Part shown: positions 32,395 through 42,458 of the stretch, in pieces
Numbering within the stretch: the stretch's first letter is position 1
How the letters are laid out: every line of letters begins with the position of its first letter
NCBI RefSeq assembly: GCF_900128885.1
Contig: NZ_FQTU01000005.1
Span: 3,316 to 67,315, forward strand
Length of the DNA stretch: 64,000 nt
Direction: 5' to 3'
Source of the DNA: Alkalibacter saccharofermentans DSM 14828
GTDB taxonomy: Bacteria > Bacillota > Clostridia > Eubacteriales > Alkalibacteraceae
The notes under the pieces: model-generated
Databases searched by the model: none
Told to the model about the DNA's origin: nothing
What the model saw: only the letters and a program-made list of their open reading frames with translations
Program-made: the position numbers and the translations under genes

Positions 32395-33678
32395 TTATTT
32401 TCTTTTCTTAGGCAGCTCAACTATAAAGCTGCTTCCCTTGTCAGGTTCGCTTTCTACACTGATTTTTCCCTTGTGCTCCCTGACTATCCAGTTGGCAATG
32501 CTCAGTCCAAGCCCTGCGCCGCCCTGATCCCTAGAGCGGGCCTTGTCCACTCTGTAGAAACGTTCAAAAATCTTGTCGATATCTCCTTCTGATATTCCCA
32601 TTCCCGTATCTTTTACCGTTATTATAGCCTTGTCCGTTGTATGCATCAGGGATATGGATATTTTTCCCTTCTCCGGGGTGTATTTTATGCCGTTGTCCAG
32701 CAGGATGACCAGCAGCTGGTTTAACTTGTCTTTGTCTCCCGTCAAATGAACGTTGTCAGAAATTATGCTTTCAAATTCGATATCCTTGTCCCTAGCGATG
32801 AGCTCAAACTTCTCCCCTGTCTCCCTGACTAGCTTGCTCAGATCTACGTCGCCCATAAAAACCGGTATCTGATTGTTGTCCGCCTGAGCAAGGGTGAGCA
32901 GATTTTGTATAAGCTTGCTCATGTTTTCAGTTTCACTGGATATATTCTCAAGCCACTTGGAGTTTTCCATAATCGTTTCTTGTTCCTTCATCCCTAGAAG
33001 CTCGGCGGTGGTCTTTATGATCGTAAGGGGAGTCCTAAGCTCATGGCTGGCATCTGCAATAAATTCCTTCTGTCTTTCATAAGCCCTTCGTACAGGCTCA
33101 AGAGATTTTTTTGCCATGTGGGCACTGATAAAAATCAGTATTATCACGCTGAAAACTCCTATGCCCATAACTACCAGAAAAATCTGCCTGGTTACAAGGT
33201 CATCAATCAGTCTGGACTGATAAACCTGAACGACAGCGCCTTTCCCGTTTGGTGTTTCCACATAGGAACTATATAGTCTGAATTTAACCCCTGAAAGGGT
33301 TATGCTTGTAAAGCTGTCCTTCTTTGTGGTCATTACCTGTTGGGCATATACGTATGTCTGATCCATCAGATTCTCACGTAGAACGCTTAAATTCGCAAGC
33401 TTCAGATCCTCATCCCATATCACGTAATCAATTCTAGAATAGTCGCTCTGAGAGCTTCCCCCTGACCAGTGAGTCTCATCTGGCAAGGTTATTTCCAGGG
33501 TGTCGAATCTGTATATCATCGATACGATATGTTCCTTGCGCTCCACCAGCGTGCTCTTTGCAGAGGAATTGAAAGCGGCGTTTGAAAACCCCACTATGGA
33601 ATATGAAAATATAAGTAGAAACGCAATCAGAATAAGTGCGTTCATTATTGTAAGCTTTCTGTACAGTTCTTTAAACAT
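32395..33678 (-). CDS. Sensor histidine kinase
   Basis: 427 aa. Two membrane segments (about 11-33 and 165-187) flank an extracellular sensing region of about 130 residues without a recognised domain. No clear HAMP domain follows. The dimerisation/phospho-acceptor box is FIADASHELRTPLT. The ATPase has N box LLDNGIKYTPEKG, G1 VKDTGMGIS and G2 GGAGLGLSIANWI. It abuts the response regulator gene and is surely its partner. The stimulus cannot be inferred. Confidence 0.95.
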   Translation of the reverse strand: MFKELYRKLTIMNALILIAFLLIFSYSIVGFSNAAFNSSAKSTLVERKEHIVSMIYRFDTLEITLPDETHWSGGSSQSDYSRIDYVIWDEDLKLANLSVLRENLMDQTYVYAQQVMTTKKDSFTSITLSGVKFRLYSSYVETPNGKGAVVQVYQSRLIDDLVTRQIFLVVMGIGVFSVIILIFISAHMAKKSLEPVRRAYERQKEFIADASHELRTPLTIIKTTAELLGMKEQETIMENSKWLENISSETENMSKLIQNLLTLAQADNNQIPVFMGDVDLSKLVRETGEKFELIARDKDIEFESIISDNVHLTGDKDKLNQLLVILLDNGIKYTPEKGKISISLMHTTDKAIITVKDTGMGISEGDIDKIFERFYRVDKARSRDQGGAGLGLSIANWIVREHKGKISVESEPDKGSSFIVELPKKRK

Positions 33679-34350
33679 CTAATCCATCACCTTAAGTTTG
33701 TATCCTATGCTTCTTAATGTTTCTATTTTAATATTTGTATTCTTAAGCTTTTTCCTTAGATTATGTATGTATATCTCTATGTTGTTTTCGTTGACTTCTG
33801 CATCAAAGCCCCAGACTCGGTCTAATATCTGCTCTCTGCTGAAAACTTGATCCGGCCTTTTGATGAGCATTTCAAGAAGAAGTCCTTCCTTATAGGAAAG
33901 CTTCAGCGGATTTCCGTCTACAGTGGCGATGAAATTGTCCAAATCGAAGGTAAAATTACCTATCTCTACGACGTTTTCCATATAATCTGATTCAATCCTT
34001 CTACCGAGAGCCCTGATCCTGGCAAAAAGCTCTTTTGCGGAAAATGGCTTGACCAGATAGTCATCTGCCCCTGAGTCCAAACCCTTTACCTTGTCTTCCA
34101 CCGTGTCCTTTGCAGTCAACATCAAAACCGGCGTTTTGCTTCCTTTTTTTCTTATTTCCCGGAGTATTTCAATGCCATCCTTGCCAGGAAGCATTATATC
34201 CAGCACTATCACATCGTAAATCTGATTTAGTGCGTATAAGAGACCTTCCTCTCCATCGTTTGCTATGTCGCATTGGATGTTTTGTAATTTGCAAAGCTCC
34301 TGCAGCGCTTCGGTAACCTTCTTTTCATCTTCTACAAATAGTATTTTCAT
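33679..34350 (-). CDS. OmpR-family response regulator
   Basis: 223 aa. Receiver with acidic pair EDE, phospho-acceptor in DVIVLDIMLPGKDG and Lys in VKPFSAKEL. The C-terminal winged-helix domain (about 125-220) ends LRSIGYKLK. It is directly upstream of the kinase gene, whose ATG begins at the base after the stop. No operator sites were identified. Confidence 0.96.
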   Translation of the reverse strand: MKILFVEDEKKVTEALQELCKLQNIQCDIANDGEEGLLYALNQIYDVIVLDIMLPGKDGIEILREIRKKGSKTPVLMLTAKDTVEDKVKGLDSGADDYLVKPFSAKELFARIRALGRRIESDYMENVVEIGNFTFDLDNFIATVDGNPLKLSYKEGLLLEMLIKRPDQVFSREQILDRVWGFDAEVNENNIEIYIHNLRKKLKNTNIKIETLRSIGYKLKVMD

Positions 34351-34405
34351 ATAGGGCCCCCTCGTATTATAAGAGTATAGCTTTTATTTATATGTAAAAC
34401 TCGGT

Positions 34406-35506
34406 TCACGGCTTTCCTGAGAGTATTTCGTCTATTTCTGCTCCCCCAAGGCATTCATCCCCATCGTATAAAACTACCTGCTGTCCAGGGGTGACTGCCT
34501 TTTGAGGCTTGTCGAACATTACTTTGATTCGTCCGCCTTCCAATACGTTTAAGACCACGTCTTGGTCTTGCTGTCTGTACCGAAACTTGGCCTTAAGCCT
34601 TATGTCTTTGCCTTCCGGAATTTTAGCCGTCCAGTTGACCTTTGAGCCTATGAGGCCGTTGCTGAAAAGTAATGGGTTCATCTCCCCTTGGACTACGTAA
34701 AGGGTATTTGTATTAAGATCTTTTTTGTATACAAACCAAGGTTCTCCCGTGCCTTCTCCACCGATGCCCAGTCCCTTTCTCTGCCCCAGGGTGTAGTACA
34801 TAAGGCCGTTATGAGTGCCCTTGATGTTGCCCTTTGGATCTTTAATCTCGCCTTTTTTTGCAGGCAGATACCTGCTTAAAAACTTTTTAAAGTCCCTCTC
34901 TCCAATAAAGCATATACCTGTGGAATCCTTTTTGCCTGCCGTTAGCAATCCGTTTTCTGCAGCTATTTTTCTAACTTCTTCTTTTGGGATATCTCCCAAG
35001 GGAAACATGGCTTTTGAAATCTGTTGCTGGCTTAACTGACATAAAAAGTAGGTCTGATCCTTGTTTTTATCTTCTGACTTAAGAAGCCTGCAATATCCGT
35101 CCTTTTCCTGAATCTTTGCATAATGTCCCGTTGCCAGGTAGTCAGCGCCTGCAACATTCAGGGCATAGTCTAAAAAAGCCTTGAATTTTATTTCTTTATT
35201 ACAGAGTATGTCAGGATTTGGCGTCCTGCCTCTCTTGTACTCTTCGAGAAAATACGCAAAGACCCTATCCCAGTATTCTTTGCTGAAATTAACCGTATAA
35301 TAAGGAATCTCAAGCTTGTCGCATACCCGTCTGACATCTTCGTAATCTTCTTCTGCAGTACATGCTCCGTCATCTTCCGTCTCTTCCCAGTTTTTCATGA
35401 AAATCCCGATGACATTGTAGCCTTGTTTTTTAAGCAGCAATGCTGCCACGGAGGAGTCCACTCCTCCTGACATTCCCACCACTACAGTTTTTTTATTTTC
35501 TGTCAT
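34406..35506 (-). CDS. mnmA: tRNA-specific 2-thiouridylase MnmA
   Basis: Makes s2U34 in Lys, Glu and Gln tRNAs. PP-loop GMSGGVDSSVAALLL, the catalytic cysteines in PNPDILCNKEIKF and STGICFIGERDF, and QDQ/YFL residues for tRNA contact are present. 366 aa is typical. GAGGGATG precedes the ATG. The 17-nt gap after the C_GCAxxG_C_C gene suggests an operon. Confidence 0.98.
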   Translation of the reverse strand: MTENKKTVVVGMSGGVDSSVAALLLKKQGYNVIGIFMKNWEETEDDGACTAEEDYEDVRRVCDKLEIPYYTVNFSKEYWDRVFAYFLEEYKRGRTPNPDILCNKEIKFKAFLDYALNVAGADYLATGHYAKIQEKDGYCRLLKSEDKNKDQTYFLCQLSQQQISKAMFPLGDIPKEEVRKIAAENGLLTAGKKDSTGICFIGERDFKKFLSRYLPAKKGEIKDPKGNIKGTHNGLMYYTLGQRKGLGIGGEGTGEPWFVYKKDLNTNTLYVVQGEMNPLLFSNGLIGSKVNWTAKIPEGKDIRLKAKFRYRQQDQDVVLNVLEGGRIKVMFDKPQKAVTPGQQVVLYDGDECLGGAEIDEILSGKP

Positions 35507-35522
35507 TAAATCATCCCTCTAT

Positions 35523-35969
35523 TTATTTTGCCTTCCACTCTTCTTCAAATCCTTTTACTACTTCCTCAAAAATCTGCGCTCCCCTTATCATGACAGGGCC
35601 GCATTTTTTCGTCTCGTGCTTATGGTCTCTTTTGACGTCCACGCATTCAGTAGACCCAAATTCCTTTTCGAAGGCTTCAACCCACTTTTGAGCAAAAGCT
35701 TTTACCTTTTCGTTGGTTGTTGGCTTGTCCTGGGCGTACATGACTCCTGCTGCAGCCAATGCTCCAGTCAGCACTCCGCATGCTTTTTCGCAGTAAAACC
35801 CTCCACCAAAAGGAACCATCATTTTCAGCGCCCTGGCGTCAAGGTCTAGACAGTATTCGTCATTACAGCTGTTTAGAAGCGTTTCTGCACAGTTGTAGTG
35901 GTATAGCTTATGGTCGTCTCCGTATGCAAATTCACTTTCAACGTATTTTTCCGCCTTTTCACTTAACAT
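35523..35969 (-). CDS. C_GCAxxG_C_C family redox-type protein
   Basis: 148-aa cytosolic protein with conserved cysteines: YNCAETLL, DEYCLD, GFYCEKACGVLTGALAAAG (the GCAxxG-like core), GSTEC and KKCGPVMI. The family probably binds a metal or redox centre, but its role is unknown. Between an AAA/YhaN-like gene (7-nt overlap) and mnmA; a sulfur-handling link to MnmA is only a guess. Confidence 0.88.
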   Translation of the reverse strand: MLSEKAEKYVESEFAYGDDHKLYHYNCAETLLNSCNDEYCLDLDARALKMMVPFGGGFYCEKACGVLTGALAAAGVMYAQDKPTTNEKVKAFAQKWVEAFEKEFGSTECVDVKRDHKHETKKCGPVMIRGAQIFEEVVKGFEEEWKAK

Positions 35970-38347
35970 ACCGATCCCTCCAGATCATTAAGATTTATTA
36001 TATTGGATATAGATTTTGTTTTCCTTAAGACATCCCCTTCTCTGTTTTGGGACGTAAATAGGATTATCTGCCTGTTTTCGCTTTCTTCTATCAGTATATC
36101 CAGAGCCCTTTTTAATCTTTCGTCGTCATATTGCAGAAAAGATTCATCCAAAATCAAAGGGAATCCATCTATCCCGAGTATTTTTGCCATTCCTATTCTA
36201 AGTGAGAAATAGAGCTGATCCACTGTTCCCATGCTCAGATGCCTAGCTTCCATAAGCATCCCGGAAACCGGGTCTTCCACGCTGATATTGATGTCTTTTG
36301 ACACCTTGAAGCTTTTATATCTTTTCGTGATTTTCTCCATTAGCTCGCCTAGCTTCTTGTTAAGCTCCGGAGCTATTTCTGAATGCATTTGCTTTGACGC
36401 TTCATTTATCTTATTAATGGCCAAGGCTATGGATTGGGATTTGTTTGTATTCTTAGCCTTCAGCTCCTCCATGTATGCAATATCCTCTTTGATTATCTGC
36501 GGAACGCGCACATCCTTTTCCAGCGCCAAGATCTCCCCTTCGTCTTTATCCTTTAGTGTGGTAGTTTGTCCTATCTTGTCCTTCAGCTTTGTAATCTGCA
36601 GCTTCAAGCTTTCCGGGTCTTCCTTATAGGATTCAGGCAAACCCTTTCCTCTAAAGAAGTCTTCCAGCTTTTTGTACTCTTCTTTGTCCATGAGCATATC
36701 CATGGTCCTTATGACCTCTTCCAGCCTAAGTGCCTTTTTCCTGATATTCTTTTGCTTCTCGTAAGATGCCAATAGCTCTTCAAGACTGTCGACCTGGTAA
36801 AGCTCCAGCTTGTCCGAGTGCATTTTTTGCCTGTCTTTATAAGTTTCCTCAAAGTTTTTAATATTCTCTCCCACGTATGCCAATCTGTCCGTCAATATTT
36901 TTATCCTGTCTATTTCTTCGCTGTAGCGCAGACGCATAGATTTGATCTGCTCCCATTTTTCTTTAAGATCATTTAGGCTGACCGCATCATATCTTGCCAA
37001 GATTTCCTCTACAGACCCATCTATTTCTATAATTCTAGACCTTAAATTTTCCAGTTCCGAACCGGTAATTCCATTGCCTCTGAGCATCAAAAGCTTGAAG
37101 GCAAAATATATGGCGACAGCTGCAAAAAATGCCCCTGCTCCAATCATATATATATTGCCGTAAAGGCTTCCTGCATAAAAACAAAGTCCGGCGCAAATCC
37201 CGGCGAAAACTAAGCCGGCGGCATTGTTTTTTGGCCTTTTAACGCCTCTTTTTTTGATATCTTGGCTTATGTGTATTTTTTCCTCCTTAAGCTCGAACAA
37301 TCTGTCTCTATCTTCGAGATAGGATTCACTTATTATGTTTTCATCATGGAGGCTGAATTCATCCTTGAGCCTTGCTATTTCTGACTCGATTTTTGCCAAG
37401 TACTCATGGGAGCCTTCTATGTCTTCTCGGAGCCTGCTTAATTCCTGGTGATTCAATAAAATTTCCCTTAAATCCTCTTCGGAAACGAACTGGTTTGTGT
37501 GGCTTTCTAAAGCAAGCTCCAAAGAGTCTTGTTCTTCCCTTAGTTTTTTGTAATTGTTGAACTTTTGGTAGATATTCTTCACTTCAAGGTTTTCAAGCCT
37601 GTTGATTAGATTCTCAAGCTCCTTTTTCTGTTGATCTTCCTCCAGTGCCAATGCCTTTTTTTGCTCCGTCAGTTCTCTTATCCGTTTTTGTATCTTTTCT
37701 GATTTATCAAGTTCATCCTGCAGTGCTACTATTTTTTCTACTATCAGGTTAAGAGGGGATCCTTTTCTTCTTTCAGTGCCATTTTGCTCAAGCTTTTTCT
37801 CCAAATTCTTAATCGCCTTGTTTACTGAAATATCTGTCCCGGACTGGCTGTAGTTTAAAATCCTCTCCTTAAGCTCCTCCGCCAGGTCCTCATCGGTTTT
37901 TGCCTTTAGCTGAGCGATGCTGACGGTGTTTTTGTACAGATTCCGGTTTAAAATTCCAGGATCTAGCAAGTAGTGCATCTTCGTAGCAGGCTCATAATGG
38001 AAAAATCCCGTTATATCCTCCCCTGTAGCTTCGTCATAAATCTTCACTTCGTCTTTGCCCTTAAGAAAATTCCTCTCTATCCTGATGGATTTCCCTTCAG
38101 CCTCCAAAAGCATGCTGCCCCGATAATCATTGCCTTCCACGGGCATGTACTTGTCATAATCTTCGTTGTATAGTCTTCTTGACCAGGAATCTTTGAAAAA
38201 TCCAAATAGCATCCCTTCAATAAATTTGTGCAAGGTCGACTTGCCAGTTTCGTTGCCTCCGTAAACTAGGTTTATCCCATCCTCAAAGAGTATCTTCTCG
38301 TTTTTAAATTTGCCGAAAGCTGTCAGATTCAGTTCTTTTATTATCAT
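35963..38347 (-). CDS. SbcC/YhaN-like ATPase
   Basis: 794-aa SMC-like protein. Walker A is YGGNETGKSTLHKFIEG and the C-terminal Walker B region is PLILDESFLQYDD. Long coiled coils are interrupted at about residues 375-425 by two hydrophobic segments (GLVFAGICAGLCFYAGSLYG and GAGAFFAAVAIYFAFKLLM), a trait of the YhaN group rather than SbcC. It overlaps the nuclease gene (ATGA), forming an Rad50/Mre11-like pair, perhaps membrane-tethered. Confidence 0.9.
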   Translation of the reverse strand: MIIKELNLTAFGKFKNEKILFEDGINLVYGGNETGKSTLHKFIEGMLFGFFKDSWSRRLYNEDYDKYMPVEGNDYRGSMLLEAEGKSIRIERNFLKGKDEVKIYDEATGEDITGFFHYEPATKMHYLLDPGILNRNLYKNTVSIAQLKAKTDEDLAEELKERILNYSQSGTDISVNKAIKNLEKKLEQNGTERRKGSPLNLIVEKIVALQDELDKSEKIQKRIRELTEQKKALALEEDQQKKELENLINRLENLEVKNIYQKFNNYKKLREEQDSLELALESHTNQFVSEEDLREILLNHQELSRLREDIEGSHEYLAKIESEIARLKDEFSLHDENIISESYLEDRDRLFELKEEKIHISQDIKKRGVKRPKNNAAGLVFAGICAGLCFYAGSLYGNIYMIGAGAFFAAVAIYFAFKLLMLRGNGITGSELENLRSRIIEIDGSVEEILARYDAVSLNDLKEKWEQIKSMRLRYSEEIDRIKILTDRLAYVGENIKNFEETYKDRQKMHSDKLELYQVDSLEELLASYEKQKNIRKKALRLEEVIRTMDMLMDKEEYKKLEDFFRGKGLPESYKEDPESLKLQITKLKDKIGQTTTLKDKDEGEILALEKDVRVPQIIKEDIAYMEELKAKNTNKSQSIALAINKINEASKQMHSEIAPELNKKLGELMEKITKRYKSFKVSKDINISVEDPVSGMLMEARHLSMGTVDQLYFSLRIGMAKILGIDGFPLILDESFLQYDDERLKRALDILIEESENRQIILFTSQNREGDVLRKTKSISNIINLNDLEGSVC

Positions 38348-39432
38348 GGCTGTCTCTCCTGAAGCAGTGCCTCTAAACCGTGGTACAGGGCCTGCCTGTT
38401 TGTAATATCGTTTAAATCCAAAAGTGCCATTTCCTTGATGAACCTTCCGATTATGTTGTTTTCATTTTGGGCATAAAGACTCTCTAGATCGTAATCTTTT
38501 ATGGATGAATCAATAATCTCTACATGGTAAAAGCTGTCAGTCACGCCCTGTCTGACCATGTCCAAATCCACATCGGCGTTGATTATGCCCGTCAAAGTGA
38601 TTCTGAACAGATCCCTGTTTTTGTTTACCGATAGCTTCTTTATCTTATCGCATATCTGTACATAATCCTCCTCAGGCTGGATTTCAATGGATTCCACATG
38701 GAACTGCCTGAACTCAAGGGGTAAAAATTCAGTGGTTACTTCACCCTTTGCCAAGTCCCCTTTTATCACGCCTCTTTTACCTTCGTCCTTAAAGCTTAAG
38801 GACAATGGGGAGCCGCTATATTTTATTTTATGACTTTGCTGTATTGGCTTATGAATGTGTCCCATGGCAACGTAGTCAAACTTGTTTAAATACTCCAAAT
38901 CATTTTTCACCGGAAGATAGGGTGATTCAGAATCTATGGCATCTCCATGGAGTATCAGGACATTGGTTCTGAAAACATCAGGCATGGCACCGATTAGGGG
39001 GTGGAGCTCTTTTAAATACTCTCCATTCCATCCGTAGCCCCAGACAGAAAGCCAGTCGTCCACTTTCACTTCCTCAATCTTTTCACCGCTGAAAATATAG
39101 GTGTTTTCCGGCCAGTCCACTGCCGTGTATGACATCAATCCACCCAAAGCATCATGGTTGCCTGGTGAAACAAAGATTTTTGTATCTTTCAAGGAATTGA
39201 AATACGAAGCCAACATTTTAAGATCCGACATCTTGAACAGGTCATGTTCAAACAGATCCCCTGCAATAAACAAAAAATCTGTCTTCTTGTCTCTGCAGTA
39301 GTTTATTATAACATCCAAAGCTTTCCATACATCCACCCTCAAATCCTCCCTGACGCTTTCCGGTAGCCCTGAGGTTTTTAGTCCACAGCCCAAGTGCAGA
39401 TCTCCTGTATGAATGAATTTATACCTGCTCAT
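38344..39432 (-). CDS. SbcD/YhaO-like DNA repair exonuclease
   Basis: Metallophosphoesterase of the Mre11/SbcD family: HTGDLHLG, FIAGDLFEHD, VSPGNHDAL and GHIHKP cover the metal ligands. About 362 aa. I start at the ATG at 39432 (MSRYKFIHTGD) because family proteins begin just before the first motif and AGAGAG lies upstream. A longer frame to 39498 would run deep into tsaB. It is the partner of the YhaN-like ATPase. Confidence 0.93.
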   Translation of the reverse strand: MSRYKFIHTGDLHLGCGLKTSGLPESVREDLRVDVWKALDVIINYCRDKKTDFLFIAGDLFEHDLFKMSDLKMLASYFNSLKDTKIFVSPGNHDALGGLMSYTAVDWPENTYIFSGEKIEEVKVDDWLSVWGYGWNGEYLKELHPLIGAMPDVFRTNVLILHGDAIDSESPYLPVKNDLEYLNKFDYVAMGHIHKPIQQSHKIKYSGSPLSLSFKDEGKRGVIKGDLAKGEVTTEFLPLEFRQFHVESIEIQPEEDYVQICDKIKKLSVNKNRDLFRITLTGIINADVDLDMVRQGVTDSFYHVEIIDSSIKDYDLESLYAQNENNIIGRFIKEMALLDLNDITNRQALYHGLEALLQERQP

Positions 39433-40138
39433 TTTTTTCATCTCTCTTTTTATCCATTTGAATTTCAGCCTGGGATTTTCTGAAATAATCCGGTTCAAAT
39501 TCTTCCCAGGTGTAAATATTTTCTTTCTTCATAGCCTTTTCCCAAGCGGCATAACAGAGCATTCCAGCCTTTGGTATTCTGTAAGGCGCCTTGAGTATAG
39601 TCAAGTCTCCATCTTCATGCTCCGGCATTTCACCCAGCTTTTTTATCCCATCCCCGGTAAATGCCACCGGAAGGGCAAAGGACAGGGCAAAGCTTGTTGC
39701 TTCTTTTATTCCTGCCACCATATCTTTTTTTACAGACTCAAGCCTGCCATCTTCCCATTTGTAAAAACCTGCATAAACCTGGTCTCTCTGGGCATCCACT
39801 ATGGGGCATATCAATCCTTGAAATGCTCCTGCTCCGTAAGCCAGTACCTCAAGCAAGGAGACTCCTATTATGGACTTGTCTTCAAACTGGGCCATGCCCT
39901 TGACAGAGGCCGCCCCGATTCTAAGTCCTGTAAATGATCCGGGACCATTTACGCATGCAAAGCAGTCAACCTCTGAAAGCGTAAGGGAGGATATCTTTAG
40001 AACTTCATCCACCAGATACATCAGCTGCTCCGAGTGGGTCTGCCTGTGGTTTGCAGTAATTTCACAAATGGTTTCGCCGTCAACGCTTATAGCCACCGAC
40101 GTGGAGGCAGTGGAAGTGTCTATTCCGAGTATAATCAT
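39419..40138 (-). CDS. tsaB: tRNA threonylcarbamoyladenosine biosynthesis protein TsaB
   Basis: ASKHA-fold partner of TsaD. LGIDTSTASTSVAI and NGPGSFTGLRIG are the family signatures. About 239 aa from the ATG at 40138, which overlaps the tsaE stop as ATGA. It lacks the metal-binding histidines of TsaD, as expected. Confidence 0.96.
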   Translation of the reverse strand: MIILGIDTSTASTSVAISVDGETICEITANHRQTHSEQLMYLVDEVLKISSLTLSEVDCFACVNGPGSFTGLRIGAASVKGMAQFEDKSIIGVSLLEVLAYGAGAFQGLICPIVDAQRDQVYAGFYKWEDGRLESVKKDMVAGIKEATSFALSFALPVAFTGDGIKKLGEMPEHEDGDLTILKAPYRIPKAGMLCYAAWEKAMKKENIYTWEEFEPDYFRKSQAEIQMDKKRDEKNEQV

Positions 40139-40620
40139 ATGTCTTTTCCCCTCTCCCCAAGTTTTTTCTTTAATTCCCTTATCAAGGGGCATGGACCTTT
40201 CAAATTGATGATCCGCTCATTTTCGTTTCCTGTCTTTATAATCACTATGTCCAATACCGGCTCCTTTAGATCTTCTCTAATGATCTGAGGCCATTCAATT
40301 ATGGCGATAGAATTCTTTAGATATTCTTCAAAGCCTATGTCGTATAGCTCTTCAGCGCTCTCCACTCTGTAAATGTCAAAGTGGTAAAGCTTCATGCCTT
40401 TAGCTTCATATTCATTGACTATGCTGTATGTAGGGCTGGTAATATAGCCTTCCACACCAAGACCTCTGAGCATTGCCTGGCTCAAAGCGGTCTTGCCTCC
40501 GCCCATTTCCCCTTCCAAACAAACTACGTGTCCTTCTGTTAATAAATTTCCTATTTCAAGTCCCAGGGTCAAAGTCTCCTGGGGAGATTTTGACAAATAT
40601 TTCATTTCACAACAAGCCAT
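40135..40620 (-). CDS. tsaE: tRNA threonylcarbamoyladenosine biosynthesis ATPase TsaE
   Basis: Small P-loop ATPase that drives the TsaBD complex. Walker A GEMGGGKTALSQ, then TSPTYSIVNEY and HFDIYR. 161 aa. Coupled to tsaB by a 4-nt overlap. Confidence 0.96.
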   Translation of the reverse strand: MACCEMKYLSKSPQETLTLGLEIGNLLTEGHVVCLEGEMGGGKTALSQAMLRGLGVEGYITSPTYSIVNEYEAKGMKLYHFDIYRVESAEELYDIGFEEYLKNSIAIIEWPQIIREDLKEPVLDIVIIKTGNENERIINLKGPCPLIRELKKKLGERGKDI

Positions 40621-40652
40621 CTCTTCCTCCCGGTTGTTACAGAGCGTTCAAA

Positions 40653-42377
40653 TCAACTATTTTCATCTTTTTTTGCATAAGTTTCAATGTATTTTTCTGC
40701 AGATTTATCGATATTCAAAATCACTTTTGCAGCATTTAACGTTTCTTTCATCCCTTGGTCATTAAAGTCCATAATAAATGCATCTAGACCTGCTCCTAGA
40801 GACATTGCCAGATATGTCCTATTCAGCAGCCCTCTCTTAGGCAGCTTGTAGGATACGTTTCCTATCCCCATAAGGGTTTTCCCCCCGAGATTTTCCTTGA
40901 TAAGCCTGATTGCCTTAAGAGCTTCAATCAGGCTCTCCTGATTCGTTGCAGCAGGCAGGGATAGGCAGTCAAAAACAAAATCCTTTTTGCCGAGCCCGTA
41001 TTTTTTTGCTTCACTTAATATTTTTGCAGCTATTTCAAGCCTTTTCTCTCCTGTTTTTCCTAATCCATCTTCATCTATGAGAAGAGCTATCGCGACGCCG
41101 CCATACTTTTTCATGAGAGGAAAAACTTCCTTCATCGACTTTTCCGTGCCATTTACAGAGTTGATAACTGCTTTGCCGCTATAAGTCCTTAGAGCTGCTT
41201 CCAAAACGCCCACGTCTTTAGTCTCTATCTGCAAGGGTATATCCAAGGTTTGCTGAATGGCATTTACCACATCCACCATGGCAGCTTTTTCGTCCACTCC
41301 TTCAAGGCTGGTATTTATATTTAGTATATCTGCTCCCTTGTTTTTAATCTCTCTTGCAATGGAAACCAGCTTTCTGTAATTGCCGCTTTTAAGTATCTTT
41401 GTAACCTTTTCATTTCCATGTGGAATCATGTTTTCAGATATTGAGACCACTCCATCGTCCAAGTATACGCATTTCCTGCTGGAACATGTGACTGCAATAT
41501 CTTTCGGTGCCGGTTTTACAGGTTTTTTTCCTTCAAGAGCCTTTATGAGATTTGAAATGTACTCAGGAGTAGTCCCGCAGCATCCCCCCAGAATCAAAAC
41601 CCCCATGTCCGCCATTTTCACCATTGCATCGGCAAACTGTTCCTTGGTTATATCATAGGTTGTCTCGTCGTCCCTGTACACGGGTATTCCTGCATTTGGC
41701 TGCACTATTACAGGTATGGAGGAGTGCTTAAGAATTTCTTCGACTGTCCCAATCAGCTTGTCAGGTCCCAAAGAGCAGTTTACTCCCAGGGCATCCACGC
41801 CCATGCCTTCCAACAAGGCGACCATTGACTTGGAGTCCGCACCCATAAAGGTTTTCCCATTTTCTTCGAATGTCATGGTGCATATCACCGGAAGAGATGT
41901 GTTTTCCTTGGCTGCCAGTACAGCACACTTCATTTCATAAAGGTCGGTCATCGTTTCGATTATTATCAAATCGCAGCCTGCCTTTTCCCCTGCGATCATC
42001 TGTCTGGCAAAGGCTTTATATGCCAAGTCAAATGTGAGATCGCCCATGGGCACGAACATTTTCCCCAAGGGACCAACATCCAAAGCAACAGCTCTCTCCC
42101 CCGCCGCTTTTCTGGCACAATTTGTACCTGCTTTTATTACTTCTTCGGGAGCAAGGCCCACCTTCTCCAGTTTGAACTCATTGGCCCCGAATGTATTTGT
42201 AGTTATTACATCTGCACCTGCATCTACATATCTTTTATGTATCATTTCCAGAATGTCAGGGTATTTTATATTGACTTCTTCCGGAAGGATATTCTCCTTA
42301 ACTTCCATTTGAAGCTGGGTTCCCATTGCTCCGTCAAAAAAAATGTATCTATCGTGATTAAAGTTAAATTTTTTCAT
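40653..42377 (-). CDS. Two-domain methionine-synthase-like protein (homocysteine methyltransferase + pterin-binding)
   Basis: 574 aa. Residues 1 to about 285 form a homocysteine S-methyltransferase domain with zinc cysteines in GVNCSLGP and GGCCGTTPEY and the start FFDGAMGTQLQ. After a linker, about 310-560 is a pterin-binding (DHPS-like) domain with ILNINTSLEG and INSVNGTEKS. The B12-binding and reactivation domains of full MetH (about 1200 aa) are absent. The ORF is intact and the start well placed, so this is a split MetH needing a separate corrinoid protein, not found in this window. Some anaerobes have such an arrangement. Confidence 0.9.
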   Translation of the reverse strand: MKKFNFNHDRYIFFDGAMGTQLQMEVKENILPEEVNIKYPDILEMIHKRYVDAGADVITTNTFGANEFKLEKVGLAPEEVIKAGTNCARKAAGERAVALDVGPLGKMFVPMGDLTFDLAYKAFARQMIAGEKAGCDLIIIETMTDLYEMKCAVLAAKENTSLPVICTMTFEENGKTFMGADSKSMVALLEGMGVDALGVNCSLGPDKLIGTVEEILKHSSIPVIVQPNAGIPVYRDDETTYDITKEQFADAMVKMADMGVLILGGCCGTTPEYISNLIKALEGKKPVKPAPKDIAVTCSSRKCVYLDDGVVSISENMIPHGNEKVTKILKSGNYRKLVSIAREIKNKGADILNINTSLEGVDEKAAMVDVVNAIQQTLDIPLQIETKDVGVLEAALRTYSGKAVINSVNGTEKSMKEVFPLMKKYGGVAIALLIDEDGLGKTGEKRLEIAAKILSEAKKYGLGKKDFVFDCLSLPAATNQESLIEALKAIRLIKENLGGKTLMGIGNVSYKLPKRGLLNRTYLAMSLGAGLDAFIMDFNDQGMKETLNAAKVILNIDKSAEKYIETYAKKDENS

Positions 42378-42458
42378 GTGATCCCCCTAAATTATACTTG
42401 ATATTTTATTATATCAAAAAAAGCTCCTTAATAGTAGTCATTAGGCTCAAACGAAAAT

